Positions 36,234-51,266 of a stretch of DNA of 64,000 nucleotides are shown here, piece by piece; position 1 is the first letter of the stretch; each line of letters starts with the position of its first letter. A program made the position numbers and the translations under genes. The notes beneath the pieces are model-generated. The model was not told the origin of the DNA, ran no database searches, and saw nothing but the letters and a program-made list of their open reading frames with translations. The stretch is from Magnetospirillum moscoviense (GTDB lineage Bacteria; Pseudomonadota; Alphaproteobacteria; Rhodospirillales; Magnetospirillaceae): the NCBI RefSeq assembly GCF_001650635.1, contig NZ_LWQU01000152.1:62001-126000 (forward strand). The letters are read 5' to 3'.

Positions 36234-37232
36234 ATGGACGCGGTCACGCTCAGCCTGCCGGCCCTGATCGCCATCATCGTGGTGGCGCTGGCCTTCGACT
36301 TCATCAACGGCCTGCACGACGCCGCCAACTCGATCGCCACCGTGGTCTCGACCCGGGTGCTGCCGCCGAAATACGCCGTCGCCTGGGCCGCCTTCTTCAA
36401 CTTCATCGCCTTCCTGTTCTTCGGCCTGCATGTGGCCAAGACCGTCGGCACCGGCATCGTCCAGCCCAGCGTCGTCGATCCGTTCATCATCCTGGCCGCC
36501 CTGGTCGGCGCCATCTTCTGGAACCTGTTCACCTGGTGGCTGGGCTTCCCGTCATCGTCGTCGCACGCCTTGATCGGCGGCCTGGCCGGTGCGGCGATCG
36601 CCAAGGCCGGTCTGGGCGGGCTGTCCAGCGCCGGCTTCACCAAGACGGCGCTGGCCATCGTCGGCTCGCCGTTGTCGGGCTTCATGCTGGCGGTGATGCT
36701 GATGATCCTGGTCAGCTGGGCGCTGCGCCGGGCGACGCCGTTCCTGGTCGATCGCGGATTCCGCCATTTGCAATTGGTGTCGGCTGCGCTGTATTCGCTG
36801 GGTCACGGCGGCAACGACGCCCAGAAGACCATGGGCATCATCGCCGTCCTGCTGTTTTCGCAAGGCTATCTGGGCGACAGCTTCTATGTGCCGTTCTGGG
36901 TGGTGATGGCGGCGCAGACCGCCATGGGCCTGGGCACCTTGATGGGCGGCTGGCGCATCGTCAAGACCATGGGCTCGAAGATCACCGACCTGAAGCCGTT
37001 CCAGGGCTTCTGCGCCGAAACCGCCGGGGCCATGACCCTGTTCGGCGCCACTTGGCTGGGCATTCCGGTTTCCACCACCCACACCATCACCGGCGCCATC
37101 GTCGGCGTCGGCTCGATCAGGCGGGCCAGTGCGGTGCGCTGGGGCCTGGCCGCCAACATCGTGGTCGCCTGGGTCTGCACCATCCCCGCCGCCGGCCTGG
37201 TCGCCGCCTGCTTCTATTGGCTGGTGACGTAA
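36234..37232 (+). CDS. pit: Low-affinity inorganic phosphate transporter (Pit family)
   Basis: A 332-residue inner-membrane symporter that imports metal-phosphate with protons. It has the two inverted Pit signatures: FDFINGLHDAANSIATVVST near residue 21 and LGHGGNDAQKTMGIIAVLL near 188, each with the conserved Gly-x3-Asn-Asp-type core (GLHDAANS and GGNDAQKT). GIPVSTTHTITGAIVGVG near the C-terminus is the matching repeat. It is the last gene of the NUDIX-DUF47-pit set. A terminator for the opposite strand follows directly. Confidence 0.94.
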   Translation: MDAVTLSLPALIAIIVVALAFDFINGLHDAANSIATVVSTRVLPPKYAVAWAAFFNFIAFLFFGLHVAKTVGTGIVQPSVVDPFIILAALVGAIFWNLFTWWLGFPSSSSHALIGGLAGAAIAKAGLGGLSSAGFTKTALAIVGSPLSGFMLAVMLMILVSWALRRATPFLVDRGFRHLQLVSAALYSLGHGGNDAQKTMGIIAVLLFSQGYLGDSFYVPFWVVMAAQTAMGLGTLMGGWRIVKTMGSKITDLKPFQGFCAETAGAMTLFGATWLGIPVSTTHTITGAIVGVGSIRRASAVRWGLAANIVVAWVCTIPAAGLVAACFYWLVT

Positions 37233-37236
37233 GCCC

Positions 37237-37276
37237 AAAAAAAGGGCGGCGCGAGGGCCATCGCCTCGCGCAGCCC
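37237..37276 (-). terminator. Terminator of the tail-collar gene cluster
   Basis: Read on the minus strand, GGGCTGCGCGAGG pairs with CCTCGCGCCGCCC and is followed by seven T residues (complement of 37237-37243). It ends the minus-strand cluster 37297-39588. In the plus direction the tail is only CTTT, so it ends pit transcripts at best weakly. Confidence 0.8.
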
Positions 37277-37296
37277 CTTTCGGGAAACGACAATTC

Positions 37297-38070
37297 CTAG
37301 TTCGGGTTAACCGGGAAAATTCCGGTGACCGCGACGCAGGCGGTCATGGCCAGTTCGGGAGGAATCATGTTGATCACCATGTTCTTGAACTCGGCTCCAT
37401 TCTGGTAGCCGCCGGCGATGGAATTGACCACCGTGGGTCCGCCCGCAGTCGATGGCAGCCCGCTAAGGGCAATGGAAATTCCGCCGACATTGACCGGATT
37501 GGTCATGGTCCCGGTCCAGGTCTTCCTGGCCGACGGGCCTCCGCCCGGCGAACCGGCCAGATAGGGATAGGCATCCGACGGCACCGCCGCCGCCGCCGCG
37601 GTGTTGTTGCTGACGACCTGCAGCTTGGGTTGCAAAGTGACCGGCGTGACCTGGCCGGTGAAGGTCGCAGCGTGGGTATGGGCCGGCATTTGCGCCTGGG
37701 TCAGTGCCAGCGATTCGACGCCGCGCAGTTGCCCCAGATTGACTTTGGACGGCACGTTGGGATCGGCGGGGGAGACTAGACCGGCCCCCACCGGCGCGCG
37801 CGACAACAGGTTGGGCAGGCCGAAGGTGGTGCCGCCATTGCCGCCATAGATGTTGCCGTACAACGCAAACAATGCCTGATAATCATTGACGTTCACGACC
37901 CGGCCATCGGCGGGAAGAAAGCCAACCGGGCAGAACTTTTCCGCAACGAAACACACGGTTCCCATATAGGGCTGCGCGTCGCAGGCCAGGGCCGGATTTG
38001 CCGCACCGAAGGCACCTGCGGCCACCGCCGCGGCCAGCACCCGGAACGATAGGGCTTTGCTGCTTGTCAT
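37297..38070 (-). CDS. Secreted tail-collar-domain protein 1
   Basis: A 257-residue precursor with a Sec signal peptide (FRVLAAAVAAGAFGAANPALA) and a phage tail-collar domain of the Mdp type: GFLPADGRVVNVNDYQALFA, then YGNIYGGNGGTTFGLPNLLS. The C-terminus has MTACVAVTGIFPVNPN. The mature N-terminus has the cysteine pattern C-DAQPYMGTVC-x7-CP, which is shared with the two upstream paralogues. Normal tail-collar proteins are intracellular phage proteins, so the signal peptide is unusual. The GPLNL-type segment and central Ala/Gly/Pro loops are variable among the paralogues. Function unknown. Confidence 0.8.
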   Translation of the reverse strand: MTSSKALSFRVLAAAVAAGAFGAANPALACDAQPYMGTVCFVAEKFCPVGFLPADGRVVNVNDYQALFALYGNIYGGNGGTTFGLPNLLSRAPVGAGLVSPADPNVPSKVNLGQLRGVESLALTQAQMPAHTHAATFTGQVTPVTLQPKLQVVSNNTAAAAAVPSDAYPYLAGSPGGGPSARKTWTGTMTNPVNVGGISIALSGLPSTAGGPTVVNSIAGGYQNGAEFKNMVINMIPPELAMTACVAVTGIFPVNPN

Positions 38071-38103
38071 GGATGATCTCCTGTCACTTCCTGGCGAGGC
38101 CGC

Positions 38104-38835
38104 TTAGTTGGGCCGTTCCGGATAGGTGTAGCCCGAGCCGGCCACGCACATGGTCAGCACCAACGACGGCGGCTGAATGGAAAAGGCCGCACCGTTACCG
38201 ACGACGGCATTGGCCACCGTTCCGCTGGCGGCACCGCCGCTCAACGCCACGGACAGTCCCTCGATCACGATAGGCGCGGAAAGCGTCGGCACCCACATCG
38301 GAAACGGTGCCCCGGCGATATTGGATGCGGTCGCCGACGGAATGTTGGTGGTGGCCGGCGCCGACGAAGCCTGCAAGGTGATGGTCGGCGGCGGGGTCTG
38401 GGAAAGGTTGATGCCGAAGGTCGCGGAATGGCTGTGCGGCGGCATGGCAGTAAAGGGCATGATCTGGGTTGTATTGCCCAGGGTGGTCCCAACGGCGGTC
38501 TGCACGAACCCCCCGGCGCCGGACGGATTGGCCCCCACCGCGATTTTGCCCTGCAGATCCGGTACCTTGTAGGTCATCGTCGAGGGCGACGAGCCAGACC
38601 CGCCGTAGGTCTGGCCAATCAAACTAAAAAGGACCTGGTCCTGATAGACGGTCAGTGAGCTCCCGTTGGCGTAGTACATTCCAGCGGGACAATAGCTGGC
38701 TGCGGTGAAGCACACCGACCCGACCATGTAGTCCGGGCCACAAGCTTGGGCCGGACCAGGGGCCAGGATGGACAGCCCCGCGACCACGGAAAGGACTCCG
38801 CAGACCGGCGCAATCGCAAATGCGGATTTCTTCAT
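38104..38835 (-). CDS. Secreted tail-collar-domain protein 2
   Basis: A 243-residue paralogue of the neighbours on both sides. A signal peptide (about 1-31, ending GPAQACG) precedes the mature domain CGPDYMVGSVC-FTAASYCPAGMYYANGSS, then LIGQTYGGSGSSPSTMTYKV and PDLQGKIAVGAN. The C-terminus MCVAGSGYTYP matches the family pattern. The collar core is more diverged, with ANGSS replacing ADGRS. It lies 33 bases before protein 1's coding region on the same transcript direction. Confidence 0.8.
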   Translation of the reverse strand: MKKSAFAIAPVCGVLSVVAGLSILAPGPAQACGPDYMVGSVCFTAASYCPAGMYYANGSSLTVYQDQVLFSLIGQTYGGSGSSPSTMTYKVPDLQGKIAVGANPSGAGGFVQTAVGTTLGNTTQIMPFTAMPPHSHSATFGINLSQTPPPTITLQASSAPATTNIPSATASNIAGAPFPMWVPTLSAPIVIEGLSVALSGGAASGTVANAVVGNGAAFSIQPPSLVLTMCVAGSGYTYPERPN

Positions 38836-38868
38836 CTTCGTCTCCGATCATTCAGTCTGGGAACGGTG

Positions 38869-39588
38869 TCAGGGGCGCGGCGGATAAACGCCGGACACGG
38901 CGATGCAGTAGGTCAGCCCCTGCTGCGGCGAGATGGTCGGCACCGGCTTGCTGCCCCCCGCCACGTCGTTGATCACCTGCCCGACGATGGTGCCGCTTTG
39001 CGCAGCCGTCAGACCGCCGACCGACACCAGGGCGGTCTGCGGCTCGGGAGCCCACATCTTGGTCGGCGCGGCGTTACCGGCCATGATGTTGCTGGTCGGC
39101 GTCGGCGCGTTGGTGCCGCCGGACGCGCTGTTGGCCGCGACGCCGGCCACCTGCATGGTGGCGGTGGCCTGGATCGCGCCGTTGACGCCCGGGGTGAAGG
39201 TGGCGGTATGGGTGTGGGACGTCAGGTTGGCGGTGGTCAGCGTGACGGCTTCCGCCCCCAGCTTGAAGCCCCGGTTGGAGCCGGACGAGTTCAAGCCGAC
39301 GGCCACGCGATCCCGCATGTCCGGAAGGTTGAAAGTTGTTTTACCATCACCACCAAAGACTGTGTATAACAACGAATAGAGCGCGGCATTGTTGCTGATC
39401 AGCAGGGAACGCCCATCGGCGGGCAGATAATCTTGCGGACAATAACTGGTGCCGATGGTGCAGACCGTGCCGATATAGGGCTCGGACGGACAGGCGTTGG
39501 CGGGCGACGACGACACCGACAAAAGCACCGCCGTCAGTACGGCGGTGGCAGCGGCGGACCCGAACACCCTTGGCGAATTAGAGATCAT
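38869..39588 (-). CDS. Secreted tail-collar-domain protein 3
   Basis: A 239-residue first gene of the collar cluster. It has a signal peptide (AAATAVLTAVLLSVSSSPANA), the pattern CPSEPYIGTVC-x7-CPQDYLPADGRSL, and the collar core VFGGDGKTTFNLPDMRDRV. The C-terminal YCIAVSGVYPPRP matches the paralogues. GGAGGGGG sits 7 bases before the ATG. It is transcribed divergently from the giant surface protein across a 352-base AT-richer region, so the two may be co-regulated. Confidence 0.82.
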   Translation of the reverse strand: MISNSPRVFGSAAATAVLTAVLLSVSSSPANACPSEPYIGTVCTIGTSYCPQDYLPADGRSLLISNNAALYSLLYTVFGGDGKTTFNLPDMRDRVAVGLNSSGSNRGFKLGAEAVTLTTANLTSHTHTATFTPGVNGAIQATATMQVAGVAANSASGGTNAPTPTSNIMAGNAAPTKMWAPEPQTALVSVGGLTAAQSGTIVGQVINDVAGGSKPVPTISPQQGLTYCIAVSGVYPPRP

Positions 39589-39940
39589 GGATACCCCCTC
39601 CAGGTTACCGATATGAAGCGATCAATCCGCACACGACACCGCTTTTGGTTCGGTATAAAAGCGGTATGCCATGCTTTTTCGACTGACAACTCAATCAAGG
39701 ACTACCTTAATGGGTATTACCATAACATCGCAACAATGTCTGGTACACGCTCAAAATCGCCGCGATGCTGTGTCGAGTTGTGACGACTTGCATCGACAGG
39801 TGACGCGCTCGCTATTCAGTTGATCAATCAAGCCATGAGCGCTATCCTCGCCGCTGGAAAACCAACCAATGGCTGCCGCGTGTCTATTCATTTCCCCCTC
39901 GGCATGTCCCATAACCGCTTGATGCACAGAGAGTGAAGTC
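39589..39940. promoter_or_regulatory. Divergent promoter region between the collar cluster and the giant surface protein
   Basis: No gene is visible. It holds a perfect inverted repeat CCGCTTTT (39639-39646) and AAAAGCGG (39657-39664) with a 10-base spacer, 50-75 bases from the collar ATG. TTGAT/ATCAA arms with a 2-base spacer lie near 39820. The region is less GC-rich than its neighbours. I cannot assign a particular regulator. Confidence 0.5.
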
Positions 39941-47215
<7,275 letters not shown>

Positions 47216-47247
47216 GCATGATGAAGGTTCAGGGGGTATTGGGTTTC

Positions 47248-48918
47248 ATGACGATTTCGACCGGTTCCGCTTCCCGCGCCGCCCGCCTGTTGGCCGCGGC
47301 CTCGACCCTGGTGCTGCTGTCGGCCTGTGCGGTAACGCCCGAGCCCTTCACGCCGTCGGACTTCCAGGCGGCGGCCCAGGCCGACCGCAAGGCGATGTTC
47401 GAGGGACAGCCGGCGCTGACCAAGCCGCTGACCCTGGAAGACGCCTTGGCTCGGGTGCTGAAATACAATCTGGACAAGCGCGCCAAGATGATGGAGGAAA
47501 CGCTGGCCCTGGGGCAGCTGGACCTGTCGCGCTTCGACCTGTTGCCCAAGATCGCCGCCAATGCCGGCTATACCGGCCGCTCGGAAGCCAACGCGACGCG
47601 CTCGCGCGATTACTATACCCAGACTACCAGCAGCACGTCGAACCCGACCTATTCGGCCGACCGCGACGCCATCACCGCCGATCTGGGTCTGACGTGGAAC
47701 ATCCTGGATTTCGGCGCCAGCTATTATTCGGCCAAGCAGAACGCCGACCGCGCCCTGATCGCCGCCGAGCGTCGCCGCAAGTCGGTGGCCAATCTGGCCC
47801 AGGAGGTGCGCTTCTCGTTCTGGCGGGCCGCCGCCGCCCAGGTCATGAAGGACCGGGTGGTCGGCGTGATCACCCTGGCCGAGAACGCCCTGAACGACGC
47901 CGAGAAGGTCGAGAACGAGCGCCTGCGCAACCCGACCGAATCCCTGCGCATCCAAAAGACCCTGCTGGAAAGCATCCGCCAGCTCGAAGCCATCGACCAG
48001 GAGCTGACCAGCGCCAAGGCCGAATTGGCCGCCCTGATCAACGTGGCCCCGGGCAGCGATTTCCGCTTAGCGGTGCCCGCCGCCTCCGCCATGCCGATCC
48101 CGGAATGGTCGGCCTCGCTGGAATCCATGGAAGAGCAGGCGCTGGCCAACAACCCCGATGTGCGCGAGCAGGATTACCAGGGCCGCATCACCGCCGACGA
48201 GACCCGCAAGGAAATCCTGAAGCTGCTGCCCGGCATCAATTTCAGCCTGTCGCGCCAGTACGACCACAATTCCTTCCTGATGGAAAACCGCTGGTACGAA
48301 GCCGGCGCCAAATTAAGCTGGAACCTGCTGAACCTGCTGTCGGCGCCCGACCGGTTGGACCATGCCGACAAGACCGAGCAGGTGGCCACCGCCAAGCGGC
48401 TGGCCCTGCGCATGGCGGTGCTGGCCCAGGTCCATGTGGTGTCGCACCAGTTCAAGTCGGCGGCGCGCCAGTTCGAACGCGCCGACAAGCTGTGGAGGAT
48501 CGAGACCCGGCTGGCGGCGGCGTCCGACAACCAAAGCCGTGGCGGCACCACCAACGAAATCGAGCGCGTCACCACCGAGACCTCGGCCATTGCCGCCGAG
48601 TTGCGCCGCTACCAGACCTATGCCCAGATGCAGTCGGCCTTCGGCAAGCTGCAGGCCACTATCGGAAATGACCCGCTGCCCGCCGAGGTGGCCGGCCACG
48701 ATCTGGAATCCTTGAGCGAAAGCCTGGCCGCCGTCCCGGCCGAACCGGCTGCGCAAGCCACGCCCGAGCCGGCGAACAGGGCTGAACCGGCCCCCGTGGC
48801 CGACCGACTGAAGGGTCTGATCGAGTCCATCGGCGAATGGCTGTCGGCCAAGCCCGAGCCCCAGGAACAGGCGATGCGCGACCACATTCAAACCCTGGTG
48901 GCCGAGTCGAACCCATGA
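47248..48918 (+). CDS. TolC-like outer-membrane efflux lipoprotein
   Basis: A 556-residue outer-membrane channel component of the OEP/TolC family. ATG 47248 gives a lipoprotein signal ending LLSAC. An ATG at 47218 is possible and adds ten residues. The duplicated OEP architecture is seen in LTLEDALARVLKYNLDKR with LGLTWNILDFGASYYSAK in the first half, and EQALANNPDVREQDYQGRI with KLSWNLLNLLSAPDRLD in the second. A Pro/Ala-rich extension follows at the C-terminus. It directly follows the giant protein gene and overlaps the adaptor gene by 4 bases. Confidence 0.85.
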   Translation: MTISTGSASRAARLLAAASTLVLLSACAVTPEPFTPSDFQAAAQADRKAMFEGQPALTKPLTLEDALARVLKYNLDKRAKMMEETLALGQLDLSRFDLLPKIAANAGYTGRSEANATRSRDYYTQTTSSTSNPTYSADRDAITADLGLTWNILDFGASYYSAKQNADRALIAAERRRKSVANLAQEVRFSFWRAAAAQVMKDRVVGVITLAENALNDAEKVENERLRNPTESLRIQKTLLESIRQLEAIDQELTSAKAELAALINVAPGSDFRLAVPAASAMPIPEWSASLESMEEQALANNPDVREQDYQGRITADETRKEILKLLPGINFSLSRQYDHNSFLMENRWYEAGAKLSWNLLNLLSAPDRLDHADKTEQVATAKRLALRMAVLAQVHVVSHQFKSAARQFERADKLWRIETRLAAASDNQSRGGTTNEIERVTTETSAIAAELRRYQTYAQMQSAFGKLQATIGNDPLPAEVAGHDLESLSESLAAVPAEPAAQATPEPANRAEPAPVADRLKGLIESIGEWLSAKPEPQEQAMRDHIQTLVAESNP

Positions 48919-49643
48919 TGTACCGGGGTGCCGTGATGGCGCTTTGCCTGCTGGCCGCCGCCCCGGCCGGCGGGCAGGAAGCGGTCATCCCGGTCCAGTT
49001 GGTCGCGGTTCAATACACCACCTTGTCGTCGGAACTGGCGGCCAAGATCGACCGCATCGCCGTCAAGGAAGGCGAACGCTTCCGCGAGGGCCAGGTGCTG
49101 GTGGCGCTGGATTGCACCATCCAGCGCGCCCAGTTCGACGAGGCCCAGGCCGTCCTGGCGGCGGCCGAACGATCGAAGACGGTGCACAAGCGCCTGCTGG
49201 AACTGAACTCGGCCGGTCAGTTGGAAACCGAGAAGGCGGCATCGGAAGCCGCCGTCGCCCAGGCCAAGGCGCAATCGGCGCGGGCGATCTTGTCCAAATG
49301 CACCATTCACGCCCCCTTCTCGGGCCGCGTGGTCGAGCAGAAGGCCAGACCCCACCAATATGTCCAGGCCGGCCAGCCGGTGCTGGAGATCCTGGACGAT
49401 TCCACCATCGAGGCCGAGTTCATCGTGCCGTCGGCCTGGGTCAGAAGCGTCAAGCCGGGGGCCTCCATCCAGGTGGCGGTCGAGGAAACCAAGAAAAGCT
49501 ATACCGCCAAGGTGGTGCGCATCGGCGCCAAAGTCGATGCCGTCAGCCACTCGGTCAAGGTGGTGGCCGAGATCAAGGCCGACAGTCCCGAATTGATGGC
49601 CGGGATGACCGGGCGGGTGACCGGGGCACCCGGCGCGCCGTGA
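48915..49643 (+). CDS. HlyD-like periplasmic adaptor, short form
   Basis: A 242-residue adaptor with an N-terminal signal (AVMALCLLAAAPAGGQ), lipoyl halves (IDRIAVKEGERFREGQVLVAL and CTIHAPFSGRVVEQKA), a short coiled hairpin, and a beta-barrel end (SIQVAVEETKKSYTAKVVRI). It overlaps the TolC-like stop (ATGA) and the next gene (GTGA), so three genes are translationally coupled. The short hairpin resembles RND-type rather than long T1SS-type adaptors. Confidence 0.85.
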   Translation: MMYRGAVMALCLLAAAPAGGQEAVIPVQLVAVQYTTLSSELAAKIDRIAVKEGERFREGQVLVALDCTIQRAQFDEAQAVLAAAERSKTVHKRLLELNSAGQLETEKAASEAAVAQAKAQSARAILSKCTIHAPFSGRVVEQKARPHQYVQAGQPVLEILDDSTIEAEFIVPSAWVRSVKPGASIQVAVEETKKSYTAKVVRIGAKVDAVSHSVKVVAEIKADSPELMAGMTGRVTGAPGAP

Positions 49644-50953
49644 GCGCCGAGCGGTCGCCGCTGGCCGCCCTGCTGGCGCTGGAACAACAGATCCGCACCG
49701 CCGAGAATGCGGCCGCCCTGCACTTCGTCATCGTCAACGACACCCGCATGCTGGTCGAGTACCGCCAGGCGGCACTGTTTTCCGCCGACGGCGCCCTGAT
49801 GGCGGTGTCGGGCGTCGATGCGGTCGAGCGCTCGTCGCCCTTCGCCCAATGGGTCGAGCGGGCCTGCCGGCATCTGGCCGCCGACCGCCCGCAGGTGGCC
49901 GGGGCCGAGGCCTTGAGCGGCCAGGACGGTGCCGAATGGGGCGATTGGCTGCCGGCCTGCGCCTTGTGGCTGCCGCTGACCGGGCCGGACGGGCGCACGT
50001 TCGGCACCTTGCTGCTGGCCCGCGAGGCGCCTTGGACCGAGGCCGACCTGACCCTGACCGAGCGGGCGGCATTGATGGCCGCCTTCGCCCTGGCCGCCCA
50101 CGACCGGCCGGCGCCATGGCAGACCTTGGTGCGGCGCATCCGCCAGACCCCGCGCCTGCGCCTGGCGGCGGTGGCGGCCTTGGTGCTGGCCCTGATCTTT
50201 CCGGTGCGGTTGTCGGTGCTGGCGCCGGCCGAGATCGTCGCCAGCCGGCCGGCGGTGGTTCGCGCCCCCATGGACGGCACCATCGAGGCGATCATGGTCA
50301 CCCCCAACCAGGCGGTGGCGGCCGGCGCCTTGCTCGCCAGCCTGGATCGCACCACCCTGGAAGGCCGCGCCGAGGTGGCGCGCAAGGCGGTGGCCACCGC
50401 CCAGGCCGAGTTGGATCAGGTGACCCAGCAATCCTTTTTCGACCCCAAGGCCAAGGCCCAGGTGGCGGTGATCAAGGCCCGCATCGAGGAACGCAGCGCC
50501 GAACTGGCGCAATTGGCCGACCAGTTGGAGCGCAGCCGGATCAAGGCCCCGCGCGCCGGCACCGCCATCTTGGACGATCCGGCCGAGTGGCAGGGCCGGC
50601 CGGTGGCGGTGGGCGAGCGCATCCTGGCCATCGCCGACCCCGGCGAGGTCGAAATCGAGGCCTGGTTGGCCCCGGCCGACCTGATCCTTCTGGAAGCCGG
50701 CGGGCCGGTGACGGTGTTCCTGAATTCAGATCCGCTGTCGGCGCTGTCGGCGTCGCTGCTGTACGTCACCTACGAGGCCATCGCCCGCCCCGACGGCCAG
50801 ATGGCCCATCGGGTCAGGGCCAGGCTTGCCCCCGACAGCCATGCCCGGCTGGGGCGCAAGGGCACCGCCCGCCTGGATGGCCGGCGGGTTCCGCTGATCT
50901 ATTGGCTGGCCCGGCGACCGCTGGGGATCATCCGGTCCAGCCTGGGATTCTAA
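49640..50953 (+). CDS. Membrane protein with GAF-like N-terminal domain fused to an HlyD-like adaptor
   Basis: A 437-residue protein starting at GTG 49640, which overlaps the previous stop. Residues 1-155 look like a cytoplasmic GAF-type domain (FVIVNDTRMLVEYRQAALFS, AVSGVDAVE, PLTGPDGRTFGTLLLAREA). A membrane helix follows (about 173-190), then lipoyl halves (APMDGTIEAIMVTPNQAV and RIKAPRAGTAILDDP) with a coiled hairpin between them, and an HlyD-type barrel. A cytoplasmic sensor-like domain on an adaptor is unusual. It could couple cell state to export. The ligand is unknown. Confidence 0.8.
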   Translation: MSAERSPLAALLALEQQIRTAENAAALHFVIVNDTRMLVEYRQAALFSADGALMAVSGVDAVERSSPFAQWVERACRHLAADRPQVAGAEALSGQDGAEWGDWLPACALWLPLTGPDGRTFGTLLLAREAPWTEADLTLTERAALMAAFALAAHDRPAPWQTLVRRIRQTPRLRLAAVAALVLALIFPVRLSVLAPAEIVASRPAVVRAPMDGTIEAIMVTPNQAVAAGALLASLDRTTLEGRAEVARKAVATAQAELDQVTQQSFFDPKAKAQVAVIKARIEERSAELAQLADQLERSRIKAPRAGTAILDDPAEWQGRPVAVGERILAIADPGEVEIEAWLAPADLILLEAGGPVTVFLNSDPLSALSASLLYVTYEAIARPDGQMAHRVRARLAPDSHARLGRKGTARLDGRRVPLIYWLARRPLGIIRSSLGF

Positions 50954-51225
50954 CGATGCAGGCGGCGATCCTCGAGAAAGCGCGATCCCTCGCCCCAATC
51001 ATTGTTGATCAATATCAGGTCGATGGTGGCGGCGCGCATCCGGTCGGGCTGTCTGGACCGGGCATCCTCGGCCAGCATCATTTCGGCCTCGCGCAGGGGC
51101 TCGGGCCGGACGTCCTTGTCAAAACGCTCGAGCGTCACCGCGATCTGACGGTTCGAAGAGCCAACCTCGCCGGCCCATGCCGGCCAAGCCGCCACCAGGG
51201 CGGCGATCACAGCCAGGCGCCACAT
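50950..51225 (-). CDS. Small secreted protein, antisense within the export gene set
   Basis: A 91-residue protein encoded opposite to its neighbours. ATG 51225 has GGAG 8 bases upstream and the protein opens with a convincing signal peptide (MWRLAVIAALVAAWPAWAGE). The mature part is acidic and rich in Arg, Asp and Glu, with AATIDLILINNDWGEGSRF near the end. Its stop overlaps the stop of the GAF-adaptor gene. Its start is 41 bases from the divergent M50 gene, suggesting a shared promoter region. I do not recognise the family. Confidence 0.5.
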   Translation of the reverse strand: MWRLAVIAALVAAWPAWAGEVGSSNRQIAVTLERFDKDVRPEPLREAEMMLAEDARSRQPDRMRAATIDLILINNDWGEGSRFLEDRRLHR

Positions 51226-51266
51226 CGTCGTCACTCCGTGTCGCGACCATCGCATCGAGGTCGCCC

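Noticed and set aside
37297-39588. Prophage remnant suggested by tail-collar domains
   Set aside because: The proteins have Sec signal peptides and no integrase, capsid, portal or other tail genes are nearby.
39820-39831. FNR box (TTGAT/ATCAA) before the giant protein gene
   Set aside because: The arms are separated by only 2 bases instead of the required 4.
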